A stretch of DNA of 64,000 nucleotides from Bradyrhizobium sp. sBnM-33 (GTDB lineage: Bacteria; Pseudomonadota; Alphaproteobacteria; Rhizobiales; Xanthobacteraceae): the NCBI RefSeq assembly GCF_032917945.1, contig NZ_CP136624.1:6696001-6760000 (forward strand). Direction: 5' to 3'. Made by a program: the position numbers and the translations under genes. Positions 16,542-25,876 of this stretch are shown piece by piece; the stretch's first letter is position 1; each line of letters opens with the position of its first letter. The notes beneath the pieces are model-generated. The model was given only the letters and a program-made list of their open reading frames with translations. It was not told where the DNA came from and made no database searches.

Positions 16542-17687
16542 ATGAGACTCACACTTTCGGTTATCAAGGCCGACATAGGCTCCGTTGGCGGTCACACGAA
16601 ACCATCTACACGCATGATGGCGGCTGTCGAGGGCGAGGTCGCGAAGGCGATCTGCGATGGCCTGCTGATCGACGCTTTCGTCTGCCACACCGGCGACGAC
16701 ATTGCGATCATCATGACGCACACACGGGGCGAAGGGAGCTCCGAGGTGCATCAACTTGCCTGGAAGGCGTTCCTCGCGGCCACCTCGGTCGCGAAAACCT
16801 CCGGGCTTTATGGCGCCGGCCAGGATCTTCTCGTCGACGCACCGTCCGGAAACGTTCGTGGCGCCGGGCCGGGCGTCGCCGAGCTCAGCTTCGACCACAG
16901 CCTCTCGGGCTCGAGACCTGCGGAGTCCTTCATGGTGTTCGCCGCCGACAAATGCGGCCCCGGCGCCTACAACCTGCCGCTCTACCTCGCCTTTGCCGAT
17001 CCAATGTATTGCGCCGGGCTGATGCTGCCCCCGATGATCAAGGGATTCCGTTTCCATGTCATCGACATGGACAACACGGCCGGCGACAGCGTGATCGAAC
17101 TCGACGCGCCCGCGGATGGCTACCACATTGCCGCGCTGCTCCGCGACAACGAGCGCTTTGGCATTGATCGCATCGTTTCGCGGACCCATGGCGAGGTCGC
17201 CGTCGCCGTTTCGGCGCAGCGTCTTCACGCGATCGCAGGCAAGTACACCGGCAAGGACGATCCGGTCGCGATCGTCAGGAACCAGGGGATTTTCCCGGCG
17301 CCCGAAGAAATCGTCTCGCCGTTCGCGAAGGCGCATTTCGTGGGCGGCGATGCGCGCGGCTCGCACGTGATGCCGCTCATGCCTGTGCCAATTAACACAC
17401 CGGTGACAGGCATGTACTGCCTCCCGATCGTTTCCTGCGCCGGCTTCTCGATCGACAAGGACGGCCGATTCTCGGAGTCCTATACCGATTTCTTCGACAA
17501 CCCGGCGTGGGACGAGGTCCGCCGACGCGCCCAGCGCAAGGCCATCGAGATGCGCAGCCAGGGCTGGTCCGGCGCCGCGATGCTCCCCTATTCCGAGCTG
17601 GAGTATGGTGGCTTCCGCGACACCGTGTCCTCACTGCTGAAGCGCTTTCAGGTGCGCAAGGAGCGCAAGCCGGAAGCGGCTGAGTAA
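16542..17687 (+). CDS. Fructose-1,6-bisphosphate aldolase/phosphatase (class V FBPase, archaeal type)
   Basis: A 381-residue protein of the bifunctional FBP aldolase/phosphatase family, which condenses triose phosphates and dephosphorylates the product to fructose 6-phosphate, a one-way gluconeogenic step. The N-terminus LTLSVIKADIGSVGGHT is the family hallmark. The KYTGKDDP segment supplies Y235 and K238 with the same spacing as the Tyr/Lys pair (Y229, K232) that forms the Schiff base in the Sulfolobus enzyme, and a tyrosine at 355 in EYGGF is near the third catalytic tyrosine. Metal ligands are plausible in HTGDD and ADKCGPG. GGAGGG precedes ATG 16542. It lies 21 bases before a phosphofructokinase gene, almost certainly in one operon. 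Confidence 0.92.
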   Translation: MRLTLSVIKADIGSVGGHTKPSTRMMAAVEGEVAKAICDGLLIDAFVCHTGDDIAIIMTHTRGEGSSEVHQLAWKAFLAATSVAKTSGLYGAGQDLLVDAPSGNVRGAGPGVAELSFDHSLSGSRPAESFMVFAADKCGPGAYNLPLYLAFADPMYCAGLMLPPMIKGFRFHVIDMDNTAGDSVIELDAPADGYHIAALLRDNERFGIDRIVSRTHGEVAVAVSAQRLHAIAGKYTGKDDPVAIVRNQGIFPAPEEIVSPFAKAHFVGGDARGSHVMPLMPVPINTPVTGMYCLPIVSCAGFSIDKDGRFSESYTDFFDNPAWDEVRRRAQRKAIEMRSQGWSGAAMLPYSELEYGGFRDTVSSLLKRFQVRKERKPEAAE

Positions 17688-17708
17688 GGGACCGCCTGCG
17701 AGGTGGGT

Positions 17709-18893
17709 ATGGCAAAAAGGCGCATCGGCATTCTCACGGGCGGCGGCGACGTTCCCGGCCTTAACGCCGTCATCAAGAGCGTGACCTACCGCGGCAGCGA
17801 GAACGACATCGAGGTCGTCGGCCTCCGCCGTGGTTGGGAGGCGCTCACGCACGTGAACCTCGACGACCCGGCCAGCAGGTCCCACTACATCATCCCGCTG
17901 AACCGTGACAACACGCGCACCATAGACCGGAGCGGCGGCACCGTGCTGCACTCAAGCCGCACCAATCCGTCCAAGATGAAGAAGCTGCCGGATCATCTCG
18001 TCGGCAACGACTTTCCGGTCTCGCTCAGCACAAGGGGCGGCATCGCAACCAGGACGTGGGACGTCACCGGCCAGGTGCTGGCTAATCTCTCGGGGCTCGG
18101 CATCGAGCACCTGATCGCCATCGGCGGCGACGACACCCTCAGTTACGCAGCCAAGCTCAATGACCTCGGCGTCAAGATCATCGCCATTCCGAAGACCATG
18201 GACAACGACGTCCGCAACACCGAGTACTGCATCGGCTTCTCGACCGCGATCACCCGTGCCAGCGACGCCATCCAGCGGCAGCGCACCACTGTCGGTTCGC
18301 ACGAGCGAATCGGCATCTTCCGCGTCTTTGGCCGCGATGCCGGATTTACCGCGCTCTACACCGCATACGCCACCTCGATACGGTGCGTCATACCGGAGTA
18401 CAAGTTCGATCTCGACAAGCTGATCCAGTTGCTCGTCGAGGAGAAGCGCGCCAACCCGAGCAACTACGCCCTCGTCGTGCTCAGCGAGGGCGCCGCGTGG
18501 GAAGGCTACGAGGTGCAGGAATACGGCGAGCCCGATGCCTACGGCCATCGCAAGAAGGCGAGCGTGGCGGAATCGTTCGCCGATGAGATCAAGCGGCGAG
18601 CCGGCGAGGAGACGATCACATCTGACCTCACCTACGATCTGCGATCTGGCAATCCGGACTTCATGGACAAGCTCGTGGCCCTGACTTTCGGTAACATGGC
18701 CTACGATGCCATCCTGGAAGGCAAGACCGGCCTCATGTCAGCGCTGGTGGAGGGACGCTACGACCTCGTGCCCATCCCTGACGCCAAGCTCGGGCCGCGC
18801 AAATTGGACGTCGCCAGCACGTACAACACGGAGCGCTACCGCCCCATCTACGGCAATAAGCGAGGGCTGCCGATCTTTCTCAACCGCGCGTGA
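17709..18893 (+). CDS. 6-phosphofructokinase, probably PPi-dependent
   Basis: A 394-residue PfkA-superfamily enzyme that phosphorylates fructose 6-phosphate. The N-terminus RRIGILTGGGDVPGLNAVIK is the nucleotide or PPi phosphate loop. Two positions that separate ATP from PPi enzymes both read as PPi type here: GGDD (D141-D142) where ATP enzymes have GGDGS, and PKTMDND (K162) where ATP enzymes have PGTIDND. The reaction would then be reversible. Group III ATP enzymes share the lysine, so the phosphoryl donor remains to be shown. ATG 17709 is preferred over GTG 17703 because GAGGTGGG lies just before it. Cotranscription with the FBP aldolase/phosphatase suggests a hexose/triose phosphate cycling role. 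Confidence 0.9.
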   Translation: MAKRRIGILTGGGDVPGLNAVIKSVTYRGSENDIEVVGLRRGWEALTHVNLDDPASRSHYIIPLNRDNTRTIDRSGGTVLHSSRTNPSKMKKLPDHLVGNDFPVSLSTRGGIATRTWDVTGQVLANLSGLGIEHLIAIGGDDTLSYAAKLNDLGVKIIAIPKTMDNDVRNTEYCIGFSTAITRASDAIQRQRTTVGSHERIGIFRVFGRDAGFTALYTAYATSIRCVIPEYKFDLDKLIQLLVEEKRANPSNYALVVLSEGAAWEGYEVQEYGEPDAYGHRKKASVAESFADEIKRRAGEETITSDLTYDLRSGNPDFMDKLVALTFGNMAYDAILEGKTGLMSALVEGRYDLVPIPDAKLGPRKLDVASTYNTERYRPIYGNKRGLPIFLNRA

Positions 18894-19136
18894 GTCGGGG
18901 GGCTGCCTCTTGCAGCCGACCCCCAAAGCCGGCTCAGGCGCGCAGCCGCCGAATGTGCCAAGGGGGCTCGGAAGCGGTGTGGAACCGGGAAGCGTCGCGA
19001 TCGGGCGCTGGGGGCCTCCGTATTGAAACAAAAATTGATCGGATAACCCAAAAATGCGGGGATATCTCCTAAAAGGCGGCTTGATTTCTTGCTTCTTTTT
19101 CCCGGCTGGACGGCATTTCTTGATGGGGAAGAAGAG

Positions 19137-19325
19137 ATGACTGATCAACAATTGGCTCTTCAGGCAATTAACGAAGCCCAACTCATACTGGAAGAATACC
19201 TTCGGCCCCGGCCGCAGAACAATGAAGATATCCTCGACAAGCTGGTGGAAGTTCTCGAACGCCCCGATCTGGTAGTTGCTGTGAGCCGCTTGCAGCAACA
19301 GAGCAATCTCTCCGTGCGCAAATGA
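19137..19325 (+). CDS. Small protein of unknown function (62 residues)
   Basis: MTDQQLALQAINEAQLILEEYL begins a soluble, glutamate- and leucine-rich protein that looks entirely helical. GGGGAAGAAGAG just upstream of ATG 19137 is a good ribosome binding site. The stop codon overlaps the next gene's start by four bases (ATGA at 19322), a typical operon junction that supports both genes. I recognise no family. The sequence here is visibly lower in GC than the FBPase/PFK genes. Confidence 0.7.
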   Translation: MTDQQLALQAINEAQLILEEYLRPRPQNNEDILDKLVEVLERPDLVVAVSRLQQQSNLSVRK

Positions 19326-19681
19326 GGAAACTGCCATCAATCGTCTTGGCCGCGTGGATTGCCGCGCTCTTACCAGTCGGGACGTCAGTTGCGCAGGCCA
19401 AACAACAATGCAGCGCCGCAGCGCCATCAAATCCGCACGGGCGTTGGTGGTCCTATCGCCTTATCGACGGAAGAAAGTGCTGGTACGAAGGCAAGCCCAT
19501 GCTTTCGAAATCGTTGTTGGAATGGCCCAAGGGGGCATTCGCGCAACCCGTTTCCAACAGAGAAGAAGTTCAAAGCGTTGTCAGAGGGAAGCCTGGCGAT
19601 CCATTAGACGCGCAAGCCCGGGCATTGAAAGACTCTGATACTTTCGAAGCGCGATGGCTCGAAAGGGTGAAAATGCAATAG
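19322..19681 (+). CDS. Secreted small protein of unknown function (119 residues)
   Basis: A signal peptide is clear: MRKLPS, a hydrophobic core IVLAAWIAALLPVG and a cleavage site near VAQA (about residue 26). The mature part has two cysteines (in KQQCSA and GRKCWYEG) and a WWSYRLIDGRKCWYEG segment that looks like a small disulphide-linked fold. The C-terminal half is polar and helical. It is translationally coupled to the preceding 62-residue gene through ATGA. I recall similar W-Y-x-G short exported proteins in rhizobia but cannot name a function. Confidence 0.75.
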   Translation: MRKLPSIVLAAWIAALLPVGTSVAQAKQQCSAAAPSNPHGRWWSYRLIDGRKCWYEGKPMLSKSLLEWPKGAFAQPVSNREEVQSVVRGKPGDPLDAQARALKDSDTFEARWLERVKMQ

Positions 19682-19800
19682 GCGTCGCCCAAAGGAAAGT
19701 CTCGAAGCGCCAGCATCGCTCCTGTGCGGTACAGACCATCAGTTTTGGGAGATCGCGAAGAACTCTTGTTTTCTAACCAGGCGCAATACGGAAACCTGCA

Positions 19801-20442
19801 ATGCGAACGGCCGCAGATTTCAATCTCTACTACACGACTCCTGACCCCTGGCACATTTCCCACGCGCGATTCAGGGACAGGGTCTTGCGCCGACGCCTGA
19901 AGCCATTCATCCGGAACAAATCCGTTCTTGAACTCGGTTGTGGCGAAGGCCACCTGACCAGCGCAATTTTCAGCAAAGCACGATCGGTGGTGGGTATCGA
20001 CATAAGCGATGTAGCCATTGCCCGCGCTAAATCGCTGAACCTGCCAAATGCCAGATTCGAAAGCGCTGATTTCTTACAAGCATCATTCGAAGGTTACGAC
20101 GTGATCGCGGCCCTCGAATGCGTCTACTATCTGTCCTTTGAAGAGCGGGGAGCATTTTTTGAGAAAGTTGCCAAAGAACACCCTGGCAAGATACTTTTGC
20201 TTTCGGGTCCAATTGTGGACTACAGAAGACACTTCAGTCATAAGCGATTGATGTACGAGTTTACGACTTTGGGGTTCACTCCCCTCAAATTTTATAACCT
20301 GTCGGTTTATTGGTATCCGCCCTCATCCAGAATTATCGCTGGCCTGATCAAGCTGCCCCTTGGACACACCTTGCTTGATTGGATACCGGAGTCGATGATC
20401 TACCAAAGGCTGTACGCACTTCGAGCACCCAAACGCAGCTGA
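19801..20442 (+). CDS. Class I SAM-dependent methyltransferase
   Basis: 213 residues. The SAM-binding motif I is LELGCGEGHL (about residues 42-51). It is followed by the acidic loop VVGIDISDVAIARAK (motif II) and a motif III-like YDVIAALECVYYLS. The N-terminus DFNLYYTTPDPWHISHARFR resembles small rhizobial methyltransferases of the NodS-like group, which act on glycan or lipid precursors, but this resemblance is from memory. The C-terminal half contains a hydrophobic stretch (YNLSVYWYPPSSRIIAGLI). It is convergent with a P450 gene. GC is lower than in the surrounding housekeeping-type genes, which hints at transfer. Confidence 0.82.
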   Translation: MRTAADFNLYYTTPDPWHISHARFRDRVLRRRLKPFIRNKSVLELGCGEGHLTSAIFSKARSVVGIDISDVAIARAKSLNLPNARFESADFLQASFEGYDVIAALECVYYLSFEERGAFFEKVAKEHPGKILLLSGPIVDYRRHFSHKRLMYEFTTLGFTPLKFYNLSVYWYPPSSRIIAGLIKLPLGHTLLDWIPESMIYQRLYALRAPKRS

Positions 20443-20536
20443 TTCCTATATCGCCAGTTCGAATTTTGCCCGCTGTTGAGCAACCGTGCCGGTTCTTAGC
20501 GGTGAAAGCCCGGCGGGTCTTCCGATGCAACAACGA

Positions 20537-21751
20537 CTACGCGATGACCGGCAACGACTTGAGGCCACGAACGACCGGCGCGGCCCGCCATTGCAATTCG
20601 TGAGCGGGACAGGCGAGACTCAACTTGGGCAGGCGCCTCAGCAGGCAACCGAACGCAATCTCGGCCTCCATCTTAGCCAGATGCGAGCCGGCGCAAAAGT
20701 GAACGCCATCTCCAAACGCAAGGTGCGGATTGGGCTTGCGGGCTACGTCCAGCCGATCGGGCTCCGCGAATTTCTGCGCATCCCGGTTGGCGGAGACAAT
20801 GACGGGGAAAATGACATCGCCGCGCCTGATCGTAGTGCCGTGCAGGTCGATGTCCTGGGCCGCATATCGCTCCGTTGCGGTCTCAACGGGTGCCGTGAAG
20901 CGCAACAACTCCTCGACCGCAGGCCCAAGCAGCGAAAAATCTCCGAGCAGGCGCTCTTTCTCGCGCGGATTCTCCATCAGCGCCAGCATTCCCGAACCAA
21001 TGAGATTCACGGTCGTCTCGTGGCCGGCGATGATCAGGAGTACCAGCATGGCGATGAGCTCGTTCTCGCTCAGCCGGTCGCCCCCCTCTTCCACGGCAAT
21101 CAGCGCGGAGATGAGATCATCCTTCGGGGTGCGCCGGCGCGTGGCAACGAGACGTCGCAAATATCGCATTAATGCAAAGATCGAGGGCAGCGAGAGCGCC
21201 ATGCGAAATTCCGACCGCGCTCCGAGAAAAACATTGGTCCACTTCCGAAAGCGCGGCCGGGCCTCTTCGGGCAAGCCCAGCAGCTCTGAGATCACGGTCA
21301 ACGGAAGCGGAAGGGCGAAATCCTCGATAAGGTCGGGCTTCGACTTTGCGCGCATCCGGTCGACGAGATCCTCAGCCAGGACTTCGGTGCGATTTCGTAA
21401 CTGCTCGATGCGTGCACGACTAAACGCCTTGTTGATGAGGGCCCGCAGCCTTCGATGTGCGGGATCGTCCAGGTCCAACATGTTCTCCGAAAGTATCCGG
21501 AGGCTCGCTGGTGTCCACCACGGCATGGACTTGGGCGAGCGCAAGCCGGCATTGCTCGCGTTTTTGACGAACCTGTCGCTGTCCTGGAGACACAGGACCA
21601 CGTCATCGTAGCGCGTAATCAGCCACGCCCGCTTTAGGACCGGTACGCCAACCTCGAAGACCGGCGCTTCGCTGCGAAGAAATGCATAGAACGGAAACGG
21701 GTCACGCTTGTGTTCGGCTGAGTAGATGTCGACGTTGCGAGGATCATTCAT
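20537..21751 (-). CDS. Cytochrome P450 (bacterial class I type)
   Basis: A 404-residue soluble P450. The oxygen-activating I-helix motif is IIAGHETTVN, the K-helix E-x-x-R is EELLR, and the heme-thiolate loop is AFGDGVHFCAGSHLAK with C353 as the iron ligand. Family members hydroxylate small hydrophobic substrates using electrons from a ferredoxin or flavodoxin partner; none is encoded next to it. ATG 21751 (MNDPRNV) is used with AAGGTG upstream; the frame continues to 21784 without support. It is convergent with the methyltransferase and divergent from nitronate monooxygenase. The substrate cannot be predicted. Confidence 0.92.
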   Translation of the reverse strand: MNDPRNVDIYSAEHKRDPFPFYAFLRSEAPVFEVGVPVLKRAWLITRYDDVVLCLQDSDRFVKNASNAGLRSPKSMPWWTPASLRILSENMLDLDDPAHRRLRALINKAFSRARIEQLRNRTEVLAEDLVDRMRAKSKPDLIEDFALPLPLTVISELLGLPEEARPRFRKWTNVFLGARSEFRMALSLPSIFALMRYLRRLVATRRRTPKDDLISALIAVEEGGDRLSENELIAMLVLLIIAGHETTVNLIGSGMLALMENPREKERLLGDFSLLGPAVEELLRFTAPVETATERYAAQDIDLHGTTIRRGDVIFPVIVSANRDAQKFAEPDRLDVARKPNPHLAFGDGVHFCAGSHLAKMEAEIAFGCLLRRLPKLSLACPAHELQWRAAPVVRGLKSLPVIA

Positions 21752-23066
<1,315 letters not shown>

Positions 23067-23096
23067 CGCGGTCTCCGCCAACAACGAGAAGAGCCC

Positions 23097-24065
23097 ATGA
23101 AAGCCTATGTCTACGGCCCCAACGGCGCCGAAATCACCGAGGTCGCAAAGCCCTCGCCGAAGGGCACGCAGGTGCTGGTCAAGGTCCATGCCTGCGGCCT
23201 CAACCGCGCCGATCTCGGCATGACCAAGGGCCATGTGCATGGCGCGGCCGGCGGCGTCGGCACCGTACTCGGGATGGAATGGGCGGGCGAAGTCGCCGAG
23301 CTCGGGCCTGATGCCAAGGGCGTCAAGGTCGGCGACAAGATCATGGGCTCGGGCGGCGCCGCGTTTGCCGAATACACGCTAGCCGACCACGGCCGGCTGT
23401 TCCGCGCGCCCTCGAACATGAATTTCGAGGAAGCCGCCACCCTCCCCGTGGCGATCACCACCATGCACAATGCTGTCGTGACCAACGGCGCGCTGCAGCC
23501 GGGCCAGAGCGTCTTGATCCAGGGCGCCAGCTCCGGCGTCGGGCTGATGGCGATGCAGATCGCCAAACTGAAGGGCGCCAAACTCGTGATCGGCTCCTCG
23601 ACGGACGCGATGCGCCGCGGCCGCCTGAAGGAGTTCGGCGCCGATCTCGCAATCGATTCCAGCGATCCCGGCTGGGTCGATCAGGTGCTGAAAGCAACTG
23701 ATGGCGAAGGCGTCGACCTGATCGTCGACCAGGTCTCCGGCAAGGTCGCTAACCAGAATCTCGCCGCCACCAAGGTCAAGGGCCGCATCGTCAATGTCGG
23801 CCGGCTCGGCGGCACCCACGCCGATTTCAATTTCGACCTCCACGCCGCCCGCCGCATCCACTATATCGGCGTCACCTTCCGCACCCGCAGCATCGAGGAA
23901 ATCCGCGAGATCTTTGACGAGGTCCGCAAGGACATCTGGGGCGCCGTGGAATCGCGAAAACTGCAACTGCCGATCGACAAGGTCTACCCCTTCGCAGAGA
24001 TCGGCAAAGCATTCGAGCACATGGAAGCCAACAGGCACCTCGGCAAGATCGTGGTGGTGCTGTAG
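23097..24065 (+). CDS. Zinc-binding dehydrogenase family / NADPH:quinone oxidoreductase
   Basis: A 322-residue medium-chain dehydrogenase/reductase. The GroES-like N-domain contains VLVKVHACGLNRADLGMTKG and GMEWAGEVAELG. The Rossmann motif is SVLIQGASSGVGLMAMQIAK near residue 150. The zinc ligands of alcohol dehydrogenases are missing, which fits the quinone oxidoreductase branch. It reduces quinones or enones with NADPH. It follows nitronate monooxygenase closely and may act on the carbonyl products of that enzyme, an inference from neighbourhood only. Confidence 0.9.
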   Translation: MKAYVYGPNGAEITEVAKPSPKGTQVLVKVHACGLNRADLGMTKGHVHGAAGGVGTVLGMEWAGEVAELGPDAKGVKVGDKIMGSGGAAFAEYTLADHGRLFRAPSNMNFEEAATLPVAITTMHNAVVTNGALQPGQSVLIQGASSGVGLMAMQIAKLKGAKLVIGSSTDAMRRGRLKEFGADLAIDSSDPGWVDQVLKATDGEGVDLIVDQVSGKVANQNLAATKVKGRIVNVGRLGGTHADFNFDLHAARRIHYIGVTFRTRSIEEIREIFDEVRKDIWGAVESRKLQLPIDKVYPFAEIGKAFEHMEANRHLGKIVVVL

Positions 24066-24128
24066 ATGCGTCTCCCGGACGCGGTGCAGCGTTCCCCGGC
24101 GATGCGAAGCATCGTCAAGATTCGTGCC

Positions 24129-25733
24129 TCACTCAGACTTATCGATGTTCCAGAAGATCGGCGTAGCAGGTCCGTCGAGCACGCCTGAAAGCGATTTCCG
24201 CCACCCGCTGACCCCGCGCCATTGCCCGAGTGGAACATAGATCACTTGGTCATAGACGACCGTCTGGATATCTGAGGCGATCTTCTTCTGCTCGGCCGGC
24301 GTGGATGCACGCACGAAATGGTCTTTCAGCACTTCGAGCTGGCTCGATTCCGGCCAGCCGAACCAACCGCCTTTCCTGCCTCTACCGTTGACCAATATGT
24401 TGACGACGGGGTCCACCACATCGGCAATGATGAAGTTGGTGAAAAACATGTTCCAACCGCCCTCTTTCGGCGGCTTCTGGTTAGCGCGACGCGAAACCAC
24501 CGTTTGCCAATCGGTCGCCTGCAGGTCTACGTTGAAACCAGCCCTACGCAGGAGCTGCGCCGCGACGATCGGCTGCGCTTTGAATACCAAGACATCACCA
24601 GGCGCCATGATCACGACGGGCGTGCCGTCGTAACCGGATTCGGCGAGCAGCTTCTTCGCTTCTGCGATACCGTTGCCTTTCACCAGCGATTCCGAGCCAA
24701 TGTCGGTGGCCAACGGCGTATCGCAACCGAAAATCGCGCCGCATAGTTGGTAGTATTCTGAATTTCCAACGAGCGCGTCCAGCACATCTTTCTGGTTCAG
24801 CGCAAGCAGCGCCGCGCGACGCACCTTGACGTTATCGAAGGGCGGATAAAGGAAATTCATGCGTCCGACGATCTGGAAACCATGCTTATCCAGGGTTTCA
24901 AGCTTCAAGTCCTTGTTGGGGGCCAACATCGTCACGAGATCGAAGGGGATACTTTCCACGAAATCTATGTCGCCGGATTGCAGCGCGTTCACGGCGGTCT
25001 GTGCATCTGGCATCCGAATCCATTCAACGCGATCGACCTTCACCACTTTGCCGCCCGACGTCCAGCTCGGCGGCTCCTTGCGCGGCACGTAATCCGTGTT
25101 CCTCTCATAAACGGCCTTTACGCCGGGCTGGAATTCAGACTCAACGAACTTGAAGGGACCGGAGCCGACCTGCTCCTTTATTTGCTGGCCCGGCGGCGTT
25201 TCGGCCAGGCGCTTGGGCATCATGAACGGAACAATCGATGAAGGCTTTCCAATCGATTCCAGCACTAACCCGTAGGGCTCTTTCAGCCTCAGCGTGATAG
25301 TTCTGTCGTCAGTGGCCTCGATGCTGTTGGTGAAGTCCATGAGCGTCTGGCCCATAGTCTCGTTCTTGCTCCAGCGCTTTAGCGACGCGACGCAATCCTC
25401 CGCCGTGACTGGGATACCGTCATGCCACTTCAATCCGTCGCGAAGCGTAAAGGTGTAGATGAGCTTGTCGTCGGAGACTTTCCAATTCGCCATCTGCGGC
25501 TGGATCTTGAAGTTGGAGTCGGTGGCAAGCAAAGTGTCATAGATCATGTAGCCGTGATTGCGCGTGATATACGCGCCGGTGAAACCCGGATCGAGGATAC
25601 GCAAATCGGAGTGCATCACCGCAGTAAGGGTCTTCGCATGCATCGGCGAAGACATTAGTTGCGCAGCCGCGAAAAATCCCGACAAGGTGATAACGGACAC
25701 TACAGTGCAGAGTTGCCGACGCGACTGAAGCAT
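24129..25733 (-). CDS. ABC transporter substrate-binding protein family 5 (peptide/nickel type)
   Basis: 534 residues, the usual DppA/OppA length. A signal peptide runs to about residue 33 (...MSSPMHAK). The mature protein carries DDKLIYTFTLRDGLKWHDGIPVTAEDCVASLKRW, the family signature region, and the C-terminal WRGVSGWRKSL segment. These receptors bind oligopeptides, opines, sugars or metal chelates. There is no permease or ATPase gene next to it, so it is an orphan. It lies 143 bases downstream of an adenylate cyclase/TPR protein on the same strand and may be transcribed with it. Confidence 0.9.
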   Translation of the reverse strand: MLQSRRQLCTVVSVITLSGFFAAAQLMSSPMHAKTLTAVMHSDLRILDPGFTGAYITRNHGYMIYDTLLATDSNFKIQPQMANWKVSDDKLIYTFTLRDGLKWHDGIPVTAEDCVASLKRWSKNETMGQTLMDFTNSIEATDDRTITLRLKEPYGLVLESIGKPSSIVPFMMPKRLAETPPGQQIKEQVGSGPFKFVESEFQPGVKAVYERNTDYVPRKEPPSWTSGGKVVKVDRVEWIRMPDAQTAVNALQSGDIDFVESIPFDLVTMLAPNKDLKLETLDKHGFQIVGRMNFLYPPFDNVKVRRAALLALNQKDVLDALVGNSEYYQLCGAIFGCDTPLATDIGSESLVKGNGIAEAKKLLAESGYDGTPVVIMAPGDVLVFKAQPIVAAQLLRRAGFNVDLQATDWQTVVSRRANQKPPKEGGWNMFFTNFIIADVVDPVVNILVNGRGRKGGWFGWPESSQLEVLKDHFVRASTPAEQKKIASDIQTVVYDQVIYVPLGQWRGVSGWRKSLSGVLDGPATPIFWNIDKSE

Positions 25734-25876
25734 TGGATGTCTCGTGATATGAGCTGGTCAAAATCCTCACAATCAGACTGCCGCCTATCGGCAATCACGT
25801 CCGGCAGGACGGCGCTCGCAGCGCGTCGAGCGGAATGAGATTCACGGGCTGACTTTCTCGATCAACTCCGGCTTGA

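Noticed and set aside
18893..18926. GC-rich hairpin just after the phosphofructokinase
   Set aside because: The stem GGGGGCTGC...GCAGCCGACCCCC is imperfect and lacks a T tract, so it is not called a terminator.
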